Shown one piece after another: positions 31,312 to 39,567 of a stretch of DNA of 64,000 nucleotides. Source of the DNA: Chrysochromulina tobinii (Eukaryota > Haptophyta > Prymnesiales > Chrysochromulinaceae); assembly GCA_001275005.1 (NCBI GenBank), contig JWZX01003313.1, forward strand, positions 1 to 64,000. Reading direction: 5' to 3'. Position 1 is the stretch's first letter. Each line of letters opens with the position of its first letter. The position numbers were made by a program, and so were the translations under genes. Below the pieces are notes generated by a model, which did no database searches, was not told the origin of the DNA, and saw only the letters and a list, made by a program, of their open reading frames with translations.

Positions 31312-31480
31312 TCACCAGTATGCCCTCGGCCCCCAGGTCCCGTTGGTCATAGCGCGCCCCTCAGGCACTAACAGGAAGCCCTCGACCCCCGGGTCCCGTT
31401 GGTCATAGCGCGTCCCTCAGGCACTCACCAGTATGCCCTCGGCCCCCAGGTCCCGTTGGTCATAGCGCGCCCCTCAGGCA
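31312..31480. repeat. three ~57-bp tandem repeats spanning the PAN gene 3' end
   Basis: The block CCAGGTCCCGTTGGTCATAG recurs: CGTTGGTCAT starts at 31341, 31397 and 31454. Only the copy nearest the gene is coding (LPEGRAMTNGTWGPRAYW then stop, minus strand); the other two lie downstream of the stop as near-perfect copies of the C-terminal codons. Confidence 0.9.
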
Positions 31481-32555
31481 GTAGCGCGCCGGACCACCAA
31501 GGCACGCCATCGACCATCGCCTTCCGATGACGCTGCATAAAGGCGGGGCGCATCGGGCTCGTCTTCGATCTCATGTTGACCTCGGGAGCCCAGGGCTCCT
31601 CCGAGAACTTGAGCCAGCAGTCGCCAATCGAGTGCGAGTGCGCATCCGGCTCGAAGCACACAGGGCGTGAACACCAGGTCCACACGTTGCACGGGAGCTG
31701 TGAGTACGGTCCGCCGGATTTGGCTGGCTTGTGTGCAAAGCACGCGGCCTCGCACGCCTGCCATGTGGCCTGCTTGTGCCCGATGCCCCAATGCACGCCT
31801 AGCCCATCATAGTCCGCCGCCTCCTCGTGGTAGCCGACGAGCCTGGTGCCAGCACTGAGCACCTCGCGATACAGCAGCGTCGTGGGTGACGTGTCGAAAC
31901 ACCTCGGCTCGACGTGTGCGTAGCCGTCGATGGCGGGCGAGCCGCACGCGCGCGTCGTGTTGCACTTGTCCTTGCCGATGCAACCATAATAGGACGGTGG
32001 CACCTTGCAGTCAGCGCATGCCTCCTTCTCAAGCACGACGCCGCTCGCCCAACGCAGCTTTGGGTTCTGCGGCGGCTTGCCGCGCCAAGCCTCAAGCGAC
32101 TTGGCCGCGCGCGCGAGCGCGTCGGGCTGCTGGTTCTTGAGCCAGCACTCGTGCGGCGGGTCCAAGTGCCAGACAAACGTGTTGCACTGTGCTCCCGCGC
32201 CAATATCCATCACAGGCACGTATGCCCTGCACGCAGCGCAGCAGGCCTCCGCCGACGGCTGCGGATTGTCAGAGCCCGGCAATACGACCGAGCCCCAGAG
32301 CTCAATGTGCATGGTGGCGTTGCACGAATTCGCCGCAATGGTCGCTGACGACGACGACATGGACTGCGAGGAAGTGGGAGAAGGTGGCGGTGGAGGTATT
32401 GCTGCTACAATTGTGGAGGCGGCTCGGAAAAGCTTTGCTCGTCGGATGGGCGCGGCCGAGACGGCGGACTGATGAGTAACAAATTGCTGCGTAATATTCG
32501 CGATGAGCAGGAGCAGTGGAATGACGGTCAGACACGCGAGGAGGCCGCCGCGCAT
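31425..32555 (-). CDS. Type II membrane protein with two PAN/Apple-like Cys domains
   Basis: A 376-residue frame starting at a clear ATG. Residues about 5-24 (LLACLTVIPLLLLIANITQQ) form a signal anchor, typical of Golgi type II proteins. Then come a Ser/Pro stem and two Cys-rich modules of PAN/Apple pattern: SAEACCAACRAY..CNTFVWH..ECWLK (about 103-150) and ATWQACEAACF...LPCNVWTWC....DCWLKF (about 260-320). A linker has CxxC-like spacing (CADCKVPPSYYGCIGKDKC). Such modules bind glycans or proteins, and in algae they occur on secreted and Golgi proteins. Function unknown. It is head to head with the 32778 gene. The coding 3' end is part of a tandem repeat that continues past the stop. Confidence 0.65.
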   Translation of the reverse strand: MRGGLLACLTVIPLLLLIANITQQFVTHQSAVSAAPIRRAKLFRAASTIVAAIPPPPPSPTSSQSMSSSSATIAANSCNATMHIELWGSVVLPGSDNPQPSAEACCAACRAYVPVMDIGAGAQCNTFVWHLDPPHECWLKNQQPDALARAAKSLEAWRGKPPQNPKLRWASGVVLEKEACADCKVPPSYYGCIGKDKCNTTRACGSPAIDGYAHVEPRCFDTSPTTLLYREVLSAGTRLVGYHEEAADYDGLGVHWGIGHKQATWQACEAACFAHKPAKSGGPYSQLPCNVWTWCSRPVCFEPDAHSHSIGDCWLKFSEEPWAPEVNMRSKTSPMRPAFMQRHRKAMVDGVPWWSGALLPEGRAMTNGTWGPRAYW

Positions 32556-32777
32556 CTAAAAGCGTGTGAAGGTGTGAGTTTGTGCAGGTCTGCATGCATC
32601 GAGACATTGTGCTTCCATTGTGCTCCGTGCTCCTTGTGCAGCGCCTGCTTGTTTGTGTGAATTACCGGTACATGTATCATGGGAAGTTAGCGAGAAATCT
32701 TGTACAAATGCGTTGGTGGTCTCTTGTACACCTTGCTTTCGATTGTCAACGCCGCTCATGATGCTACTCGCGGACGA
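32556..32777. promoter_or_regulatory. bidirectional promoter region with TACATGTA
   Basis: 222 bp between two divergent ATGs. A CCGGTACATGTATCA sequence (palindrome at 32669-32676) lies mid-way; almost the same 15-mer occurs at 48613-48627. Confidence 0.4.
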
Positions 32778-33947
32778 ATGGCCGTCGTCGAATCGAACAC
32801 CAACGGCGAGGAGAGAAAGTCTCCTCCGCCGCGGCAGCGTCTCGCAGAGGAGGGGGACGAGGATGAGGATGTTTTCCGCCCAAGTATAGCGGACGAGCAC
32901 AAGGACAAGGGCGAGGACGAGGGCGAGGACGAGATGGAGGAGGACGAGGAGGTGGAGGAGAAGGAGGAGGAGCGGTTGCGTCGGGAGAAGGGCAAGAAGC
33001 AAAATGCGCCACCGCCGATGCCACTGCCTCCAAAGCTACCGCCGCCAAGGCCACCGCCACCGCCGCCAACGAGGCCAGAACAGGTACGCATCACCTTCAC
33101 TCACGCCATCAGCGAGCACCCACTCGCCATGCCTGCACGCGATGGTAGCGTGGAGCAGCAGGGCTCAGAGTACGAGCCGCTCCCGGCTCAAGAAGTTTTT
33201 GAGTCAAGGCGAACGGCGATGATCATGCTTCTGGTCGGTGTGCTAATCTTCACAGCTGCAGGTCTGTGTCTGACACTTGGCCTCAATGACCAGGCGCCCC
33301 GGTCGCACAGCACGAAGGCGACGCGAAAGAGCCGCAAAAAGGCCATCGAGGCGGCGGTAGTCGACCTCATAGAAGACGACCATGACGTGGAGATCGGATC
33401 TCGGCAACCTCTCCGGCGAGCTCAGCCTCAAGGAAAACAGAGAGATAAGCTGCGGCCCGAAGGCCAGGCGCCCAAGAGGGCGGCTGATGATGATGATGAG
33501 GGCGAGCTCGCCATCGACCGCGAAGATATCGAGGCGGTTGAGAGTTTCGGCAATTTCACAGTCAAGGTGCACGTCGAGTTGCCCTCGATCTCGGGTGGCG
33601 AGATCGTCTCCTTCCGGGTCACGAAGCGCCGTCTCGGCAGCAGCTTCGACGAGCTGTACGGCGTGCTCTTGCAAGGCGTGCCGCCGGGCACGCTCTCCCT
33701 CGAGCAGATTGGCGCGATGCAGATGCATTACGAGAACCACGATGGCGAGATGCTCGAGGTCACGCGAGATTCCACCGAGATGTCCGAGCTCGTGAGCGAG
33801 GCTCAGGCCATCTTCGTCTCGCGACGTGCCAAGGCCGCCAGCACGCGCGCTGCCGGCGGCCCCCGCCAGATCGGCCACACTGGGTACGCGGGCGACGCGA
33901 CGCCGCTCGACATGACTCGTGCTGCTGCGGTGCTTGGAGCACGCTGA
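32778..33947 (+). CDS. Single-pass membrane protein, acidic/proline-rich, PB1-like C-terminal part
   Basis: A 389-residue product from the ATG at 32778. Residues about 20-80 are Glu/Asp-rich, then a polyproline run ([10 protein letters not shown]), one transmembrane segment (AMIMLLVGVLIFTAAGLCLT, about 167-186), a basic stretch and a folded domain of about 100 residues: FTVKVHVELPS, GEIVSFRVTKRRLGSSFDEL, GVPPGTLSLEQIGAMQMHYE and DGEMLEVT. That order of a beta hairpin, helix and D/E-rich loop resembles PB1 domains, which mediate protein pairing; this is a tentative fold guess. No homologue recognised. The stop is followed at 34010-34025 by two overlapping or adjacent TACATGTA copies. Confidence 0.55.
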   Translation: MAVVESNTNGEERKSPPPRQRLAEEGDEDEDVFRPSIADEHKDKGEDEGEDEMEEDEEVEEKEEERLRREKGKKQNAPPPMPLPPKLPPPRPPPPPPTRPEQVRITFTHAISEHPLAMPARDGSVEQQGSEYEPLPAQEVFESRRTAMIMLLVGVLIFTAAGLCLTLGLNDQAPRSHSTKATRKSRKKAIEAAVVDLIEDDHDVEIGSRQPLRRAQPQGKQRDKLRPEGQAPKRAADDDDEGELAIDREDIEAVESFGNFTVKVHVELPSISGGEIVSFRVTKRRLGSSFDELYGVLLQGVPPGTLSLEQIGAMQMHYENHDGEMLEVTRDSTEMSELVSEAQAIFVSRRAKAASTRAAGGPRQIGHTGYAGDATPLDMTRAAAVLGAR

Positions 33948-34424
33948 AGCGCCCTCTTCTGCAAGATGTCGTGTAGTACGCGATGTGTAGACGAAGACGT
34001 CTGTATGTATACATGTATACATGTAGCTGGCGCGAGCGCGGATGGTGAGCGCGTATTTACAAGCGCGTATCCTTGCTCTCATGAATCCGGTCATGATTTC
34101 ATTACAGTATGATTTGCGTGCTTTGAATACTGCATTTTTGGCCTTACGAAATACTAACGAAATACATGTATAACAGAGGTCAGAGCTCAACACCGCTCGT
34201 ATACTTCTAGAAACTAAAGTCTTTCAGTGCCTCGCTGTGCTCGGAGGAATACAATTGTACCAAGATGATACTTTTGTGCGTGTTTTTGTGCGTTGGTGGC
34301 CATCTGATGCGTCGCGCCGCGTTGGGTGGCGCGCCTCGAAACGGCGCTGTGGCGAGCGAGCTCCTCGGAGATCGGGTCCCCCGCTTCGGTGCTTGCTGAC
34401 CGTGCGCCCGCGAGCCTTCGGACA
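33948..34424. other. AT-richer spacer with TACATGTA copies
   Basis: Holds TACATGTA at 34010-34017, 34018-34025 and 34163-34170. No gene is visible before the DUF1499 start; the frame of the next gene is open upstream to about 34326 without an ATG. Confidence 0.5.
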
Positions 34425-35117
34425 ATGCGCCTCGAACACGCGGCCATTTCCCGTCGCTTCGTGGCCGCCGCAATCGCACCGCTGCTCGCACTGCCCTCTT
34501 TGGCACCTCTTGCGTGTGCCTTTCCCAACGAAAAGGGACCGGTCGTACCAAAGATAAAAAATCCAGGCCCCAAGCCAACAGACATTGGACTCAAGCCGGA
34601 TGGCCAGCTGCGGCCGTGCCTCGATGGCAAACCACATTGCTTCTCGTCGAGTACCGTCGTCGGTGAGTACAAGGCAAACATCAACCAGATTGGCAGCGGC
34701 TGGATCGTCCAGCCGTGGCGCTTCAAGAGCATCACAGTTGCGGGAGCTTTCAGCGACCTCAAGGAAGTCCTCGCGGCATATCCACCAGGCCAGAACGGTA
34801 TCGACGGGGGAGGCTTCGCCATCATTTCGCAAAAGTTCCCCGAGTCGGCGGATGATTCGGCATATCTCTACGCTCAGTTCGAGTCGAGCGTTGGCTACAT
34901 CGACGACATGGAGTTTGCCCTGTTGAACGGGGTGGTCAACGTGCGAACTTCCTCACGGCTGGGCTTTCTCGACTTCGGGGTGAACGCGAAGCGCTACAAC
35001 TACTTTGCCACCAAGCTGGGGAGCAAGAAAGGTTGGACTACCAACTTAGTGCGCGCCCAGGATCACCTGGATTATTTTGGGCAGAACGACGTCACCGATT
35101 CAGATGTGGGGGCGTGA
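34425..35117 (+). CDS. DUF1499 family protein, probably plastid lumenal
   Basis: 230 residues from the first in-frame ATG. The N terminus ISRRFVAAAIAPLLALPSL ends with an Ala-Cys-Ala type cleavage site and carries a twin arginine before the hydrophobic core, as in Tat-dependent thylakoid lumen transit signals. The body matches DUF1499: PCLDGKPHCFSS, PWRFKSITVAGAFSDLKEVL, YPPGQNGIDGGGFAII, YLYAQFESSVGYIDDMEFAL, VRTSSRLGFLDFGVNAKR. The function of DUF1499 is not established; many algal members are predicted lumenal. Family call is strong, localisation inferred. Confidence 0.85.
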   Translation: MRLEHAAISRRFVAAAIAPLLALPSLAPLACAFPNEKGPVVPKIKNPGPKPTDIGLKPDGQLRPCLDGKPHCFSSSTVVGEYKANINQIGSGWIVQPWRFKSITVAGAFSDLKEVLAAYPPGQNGIDGGGFAIISQKFPESADDSAYLYAQFESSVGYIDDMEFALLNGVVNVRTSSRLGFLDFGVNAKRYNYFATKLGSKKGWTTNLVRAQDHLDYFGQNDVTDSDVGA

Positions 35118-35575
35118 AGAGTGCGTCGCGGCGCGAGTTCTATCCGATCGCGATCGCAGTTCCCCACCGCGTGTTGCGCAGGAGCACACAGTCGGAATCT
35201 ATTAGGCTTCTAGTAAAAGTAAAGACCCGGGCTACATATTCTATTTTCAAGATGGTCCTAAACCTAATATGAAACGATCGCTTATCGGTGTGTCGCGGCG
35301 TCGGGGCGGCGCGGGCGCAGGGAGCGCGCGACGAGCCGACACCCGACCGCGCGTGGACCGTGCGAGGAGGTCGCCTCGTGACCGGCGCACCGGCCGTGAC
35401 GCGCCCGTACGGTACCGACGTCCGACGTCGGTGTACGTGATCGCCGACACGCACGCGACATACCCGAGCGGGGTGGACAAAACGTTGCGGATCTCGAACC
35501 ACGGAAACTCCGCAGAGTGACGTACACCCTCGTCCTCCTCTTCCTCTTCCTCCGCCGCTGCCTGCGGCCGCTGCC
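35118..35575. other. about 460 bp convergent spacer
   Basis: The DUF1499 gene (+) and the glycosyltransferase gene (-) converge. Frames here are Arg-rich shadows. Nothing else found. Confidence 0.45.
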
Positions 35576-38263
35576 TCACATCCTCACTGGCACCTGCCTG
35601 GGGAAGATGTCGAGGAGATAGCGCGCCGGCCGGCGCGTCCGTGACCGCAGCCGCCCGACATGCGCGCCGCCGGACGCGTTGCGAAGTGGCACGATGCCCA
35701 CATCCTCCAGAGCAGAACGATAGCAACAGTGGTCGGGATAGCCTTTGGGGCTCGGGCACCATGGATATCGCGGGCGCTCATGCATCGGCGTCGCCGAGAA
35801 GGTGAAGACCTGCTCGCAGAACAGAAAGTACTGCACGTTACATGCATCGGACACGTCGAGCTCGAAGCCGTCACAGCGCTTGCGCCCGAGGGCGCCGTAG
35901 CAGGCCATGGTGCGGGCATGCTTGATCACGAATGCCATGTGCGCTGAGCAGTGCGGGTAGCGCGAGCGCAAGGCGGCGTCATCTTCCCACGCGGCGGAGG
36001 CGCACGTGTCGGCAGGCGCCGGGCGTGGCAGTGAGCTCGCCGCCCACCGTCGCTCGTCAGCGTCCGCGTCTGCGCCCTCTATCAGCTCGTAAGGATCCCC
36101 CTTGGATGAGGTGGCGCAGCGCTGCGGGTCAGACGGGTCGGGGGGCATCGTGCCGCCGGCAGCGGCCAACAGGGCGCCAGTGACGGACATGGCGGTGGTG
36201 ACGTTGACGTCGGTGGTGGTGGTTTTGGTTTTGGTGGTGGTGGTGGTGGTGGTGGACGCGGCAGTGGCCCTGGCGGAGTCGTTTTCAAAGGCAACCGCGA
36301 CCGAGGCACCGACCGCCCCGGCCGCCTCCGCTGCAAGGATGGCGGCAGTCCCATTCCATTGCCAGCCCTCACGCACCGCCGAGCGCGTATACGCCCGCCA
36401 CAGCGCGTGTAGCTTGCGTGGGCTAGTATGGTGTGTGCCGATGTTGTGACGCGCCGCCTCGGGAACCATTGTGCACTTGTGCGCCGGAAACTGCACGTCC
36501 TCGAATCCATTGTCAAGGTGGACGACGCCGCCCATGCGCACTTGCAGGCACCAGCAGAAGAGCCAATCTTGATTGTACATGGAGCCTTTCTTGAGACCGT
36601 CCCACAGGAAGAGGCCGCGAGCATACCTGACGAGCATACAAAGTCTCGAGGTCAGAGGAGATCAGCGACGAGATCAGACGAGATCAGATGAGATCAGACG
36701 AGATCAGAGGAGATCAGACGAGATCAGACGAGATCAGACGAGATCAGACGAGATCAGAGGAGATCAAAGGAGATCGCGAGCATACAAAGTCTCGAGGTCA
36801 TCGATGCATTGCATGAGCAGGGTCGCATCAGCGAAACGTCGCATGGCGGGCGCCGTGAAGAGCATAATGCCGCCGATGACGATGTGCAGATAGCGCGGCA
36901 TCGCCACACCAAGCACCTGGCTGATTCGCGCCTTGAGCCTGAGGAGATAGAGGAGAACAGAGGAGGTCAGATGAGGTCAGAGGAGATCAGGAGATCGGAG
37001 GGCCGCGCGTACCTTTGCTTGACACCCCAGTCGCAAAAGCCTGGGCCGTACAGCGCGAGCTCCGTCTGATCTCGATGCGCGAGATACTCGTAGAGGCGCG
37101 CGCGCGAGATGAAGACATCATCATCGACGATCAGGTAGTACGCGGCGTGTGGGAAGCGCGTGTAGAGCCGCTGTGGGATGTACTTCCACACCTGCTGGGC
37201 GCGCGCCATCTCGGTGTGGCTCTCAAACACGAGCACTTGCCCAAAATGGGGTAGCCACGTGGCCTCTAGAGCCGCGTATCGCTCGGACGTGCGGCTCTTT
37301 GTGAGCACTCCAACGGCAACCTGAGCCACAAGAACCATCGAGATGCGTCAGAAGAAAGCAATCCCACGGGCAATCCGACGCAAACCGACGCCATCATAGC
37401 CATTCCGAGAGGCATTCACACATGGGCATTCACATCAGAGGCATTCACACCTGGGCCACGATGGCCGCACTGAAGTCGCCGCCGAGGGAGCGTGCTGTGA
37501 AAGCCGAGCTGCTGGTGCTGTGATGAGTGAGCGTGTGATGGGTGAGCGGAGTCACAGGACCTTCAGAGGCGTCACGACGACGGCCGCGAGCTGCGCGACG
37601 CTGACTACCGCCGCCGCGTCGGCCACGACCGCGCCCACGCCTACCACCGCCCGCGCCGCCCGCACCGCCCGCACCGCCACCGCCGCCACCGCCGCCACCG
37701 CCGCCACCGCCGCCACCTCCCTTGCGTTTGTCATCACCACCGTGAGCCAGAGGCTTCTGCTCAGCACGATTCGCCGGTGCCTCAGCGTCCAGGTCTGGCA
37801 CCTCGGCCACCCTTGCTCGGTGCGAAGCGTCCTCGCCTTCGTCCTCACCCTCGGCCTCGTATGAGTAACGGTGTAGAGCCGCGCCACGCGCCGCCGGCGG
37901 CGGCAAAACGGGCGGACTCGGAGGCTCGGAGAGGCAGAAGGCGCACTTTAAGCATCGGCACTGCTGACAATGGAAAGCCCACAAGTCGGGGTCGCATCCT
38001 GGTGTACAGTCGGGGTCGCATCCTGGTGGTGGCCTTGGGCTCTGCGGCGGCAGATCATTGTCCTCAAACGAGGCGCCGCCGCTCGGTGCAACGACGCTTG
38101 GCGACAGGGGCAGCGCCAGAGGCCGCCTCCAGCGAGATTCGGATTGCGCCGAGCCGCGTGCGGCACTGAAGTCGGAGGCAGTAGACGAGCTGAAAATCTT
38201 AGGCAAACGCCAAAGTGTCACAGCCGCCGACACTAGCAGAAGGATAATCGAGGCCTCCCGCAT
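35576..38263 (-). CDS. GT31-type (Fringe/beta3-GalT-like) Golgi glycosyltransferase, 4 exons
   Basis: Predicted exons 37451-38263, 37013-37320, 36786-36938 and 35576-36626 give about 774 residues with consistent phases. The N terminus is a type II signal anchor (ASIILLLVSAAVTLW), then a Cys cluster (CDPDCTPGCDPD...CQQCRCLKC) and a stem with a Gly run and an Arg-rich part. The catalytic part crosses the introns: FSAAIVAQ|VAVGVLTKSRTSERY, ALEATWLPHFG, the metal-binding DxD-type motif YYLIVDDDVFI, LYGPGFCDWGVKQR|LKARI, YLHIVIGGIMLFTAP and QDWLFCWCLQVRMGG. This order matches GT31 Fringe-like enzymes that transfer UDP-sugars in the Golgi, so the SLC35A gene may supply it. The last 250 residues are a Cys-rich domain (HARTMACYGALGRKRCDGFE) that I do not recognise. 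The donor and acceptor identity is uncertain. Confidence 0.78.
36627..36785 (-). repeat. glycosyltransferase intron 3: 10-bp AGATCAGACG array flanked by copied exon end
   Basis: About eleven 10-bp AGATCAGACG-type units fill 36671-36780. A copy of the preceding exon's last bases (GACCTCGAGACTTT on the minus strand) plus the donor GTATGCTCG sits just before the acceptor, and the next exon also begins GTATGCTCGCG. Related GAGATCAG units are in intron 2 (36939-37012). Confidence 0.8.
37321..37450 (-). repeat. glycosyltransferase intron 1 with GGCATTCACA repeats
   Basis: Starts GTGTGAATGCC and ends GGCTCAG. Three GGCATTCACA-type units lie at about 37411-37450. Confidence 0.65.
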
Positions 38264-38326
38264 TGACTAATCGTGTGAAGTGTGTGTGAAGTGTGAAGCA
38301 ATGTGACTTGGAACTTACCCTGGCAT

Positions 38327-39421
38327 CTACCCTGGCACGTGCACGTGCCGGCGACTATAGCTCTCGAGCCCTCGGCTAAAGTCCTGGTCGTGACCGAAGA
38401 CGGCTTCGTCAACCTCGGAGCGGAATTGCCTGTTGTCGACAACCCGCCGTCGGAATGCGCTTTCGCCGCCGCCGTAGGACGCCCCATAGTGCGTCTGGTT
38501 TGAGTTGTCCTGGTCGCGCCCGAAGACGATCATATCGACCTCGGACACAATTTGACGCTGGTCGCGCCGGCGCCGCGGTCCGAACATGCCCCAGTCGTCG
38601 GCGATGACCTCGACCTTCTCTGACCCGTCAATGTCCCGGCCAAAGACGATGCGATCGACGTTTGAGCGCATGCTCCGTTTCGCCGTTTCGCCGATATCAA
38701 AGCGATACTCCGACATTTGGGTGCCCGAGCGCTCCTCGAAGCGCTGCCGCTGCTCCTTCCGGGTCTGCCAGCGCGCGAGCTCCGCGCGGGCTCGCTGCTC
38801 GTCGCGCTTGACACGCTCGAGCGCGACGCGCAGTTCAATTTCGCGCACCGTGGCTCGCAGCGCCGGAGAGTCGGTGGCGGCAGCGCGCGAGACGAGCTCT
38901 CGCAGCGGCAGCGGCAGCGACCGCTGTGAGTGCAACGATACGGCAGCGAATGTCGGCGGCAAATGCTGCGCCGGCAAGGCCTGCTGCTGCTGCCGCTGCG
39001 GCAGCGGCCGCGGATCTGACTCCGTCGGCGGCGGCGCGGTGGAGGGTCGCAACGCGGGAGCCGACGCGACGCGGCTCATCACCGGCCGCCTGTCCGACTG
39101 CCTGCGAGGGTAGTGGATGCTCTGGTCGCGTTTGATGGCCGGCGCAAATGCTCCGCCACCGCGCGGACGATCGTGCGGCTGCTGCATTGCGTGGAATAGG
39201 CCGCCTTCGACGCTCGACATGTTCATGCGCAGACCCGCGACACTGGGCGGCTGCCTCAGGGCTTGCACCGCGTCCGGATTGAGACCGAGCAACTCGGTCA
39301 TCACTAGGCTGCGCGGATCAGGACGCGGCGGTGGCTGTGCGGCAGCCTTGCGTTCCAATCGCACCCGATTCCGCCACATGATGTCGTGCAGCGTTGACGG
39401 AGGGTTAGCCTCAACTTGCAT
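38327..39421 (-). CDS. Coiled-coil protein with three SEVDxIVFGRDxD repeats
   Basis: A 364-residue single frame from a clear ATG. The N-terminal half is low-complexity (Gln/Pro/Arg). A charged helix (about 192-235, ELRVALERVKRDEQRARAEL) likely forms a coiled coil. The C terminus carries a motif three times: SNVDRIVFGRDIDGSE (about 256), SEVDMIVFGRDQDNS (about 293) and SEVDEAVFGHDQDFS (about 337), each about 40 residues apart. I do not know this motif. It is head to head with the cyclase gene (146 bp) and 63 bp downstream of it begins the glycosyltransferase gene on the same strand. Confidence 0.6.
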   Translation of the reverse strand: MQVEANPPSTLHDIMWRNRVRLERKAAAQPPPRPDPRSLVMTELLGLNPDAVQALRQPPSVAGLRMNMSSVEGGLFHAMQQPHDRPRGGGAFAPAIKRDQSIHYPRRQSDRRPVMSRVASAPALRPSTAPPPTESDPRPLPQRQQQQALPAQHLPPTFAAVSLHSQRSLPLPLRELVSRAAATDSPALRATVREIELRVALERVKRDEQRARAELARWQTRKEQRQRFEERSGTQMSEYRFDIGETAKRSMRSNVDRIVFGRDIDGSEKVEVIADDWGMFGPRRRRDQRQIVSEVDMIVFGRDQDNSNQTHYGASYGGGESAFRRRVVDNRQFRSEVDEAVFGHDQDFSRGLESYSRRHVHVPG

Positions 39422-39567
39422 GGCCTCTGGCAGACGTGAATGACCCCCAACCCAGGAATGGGAATCTGACGGGGGGGGTGCTTACCGCAACCTTGTCTTG
39501 ATAAGAAGTTTATCCGATCCCCGAGTTTCAGGAAAGATTTAGAAACCGTCACGTATCCGCGACTCGG
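39422..39567. promoter_or_regulatory. bidirectional promoter region, repeat protein/cyclase
   Basis: 146 bp between divergent ATGs. A run of G residues lies at about 39472-39479. Confidence 0.4.

Noticed and set aside
36671-36780. GATCAG array as a CRISPR-like or centromeric array
   Set aside because: The 10-bp units have no spacers and lie within an intron; a simple tandem repeat explains them.
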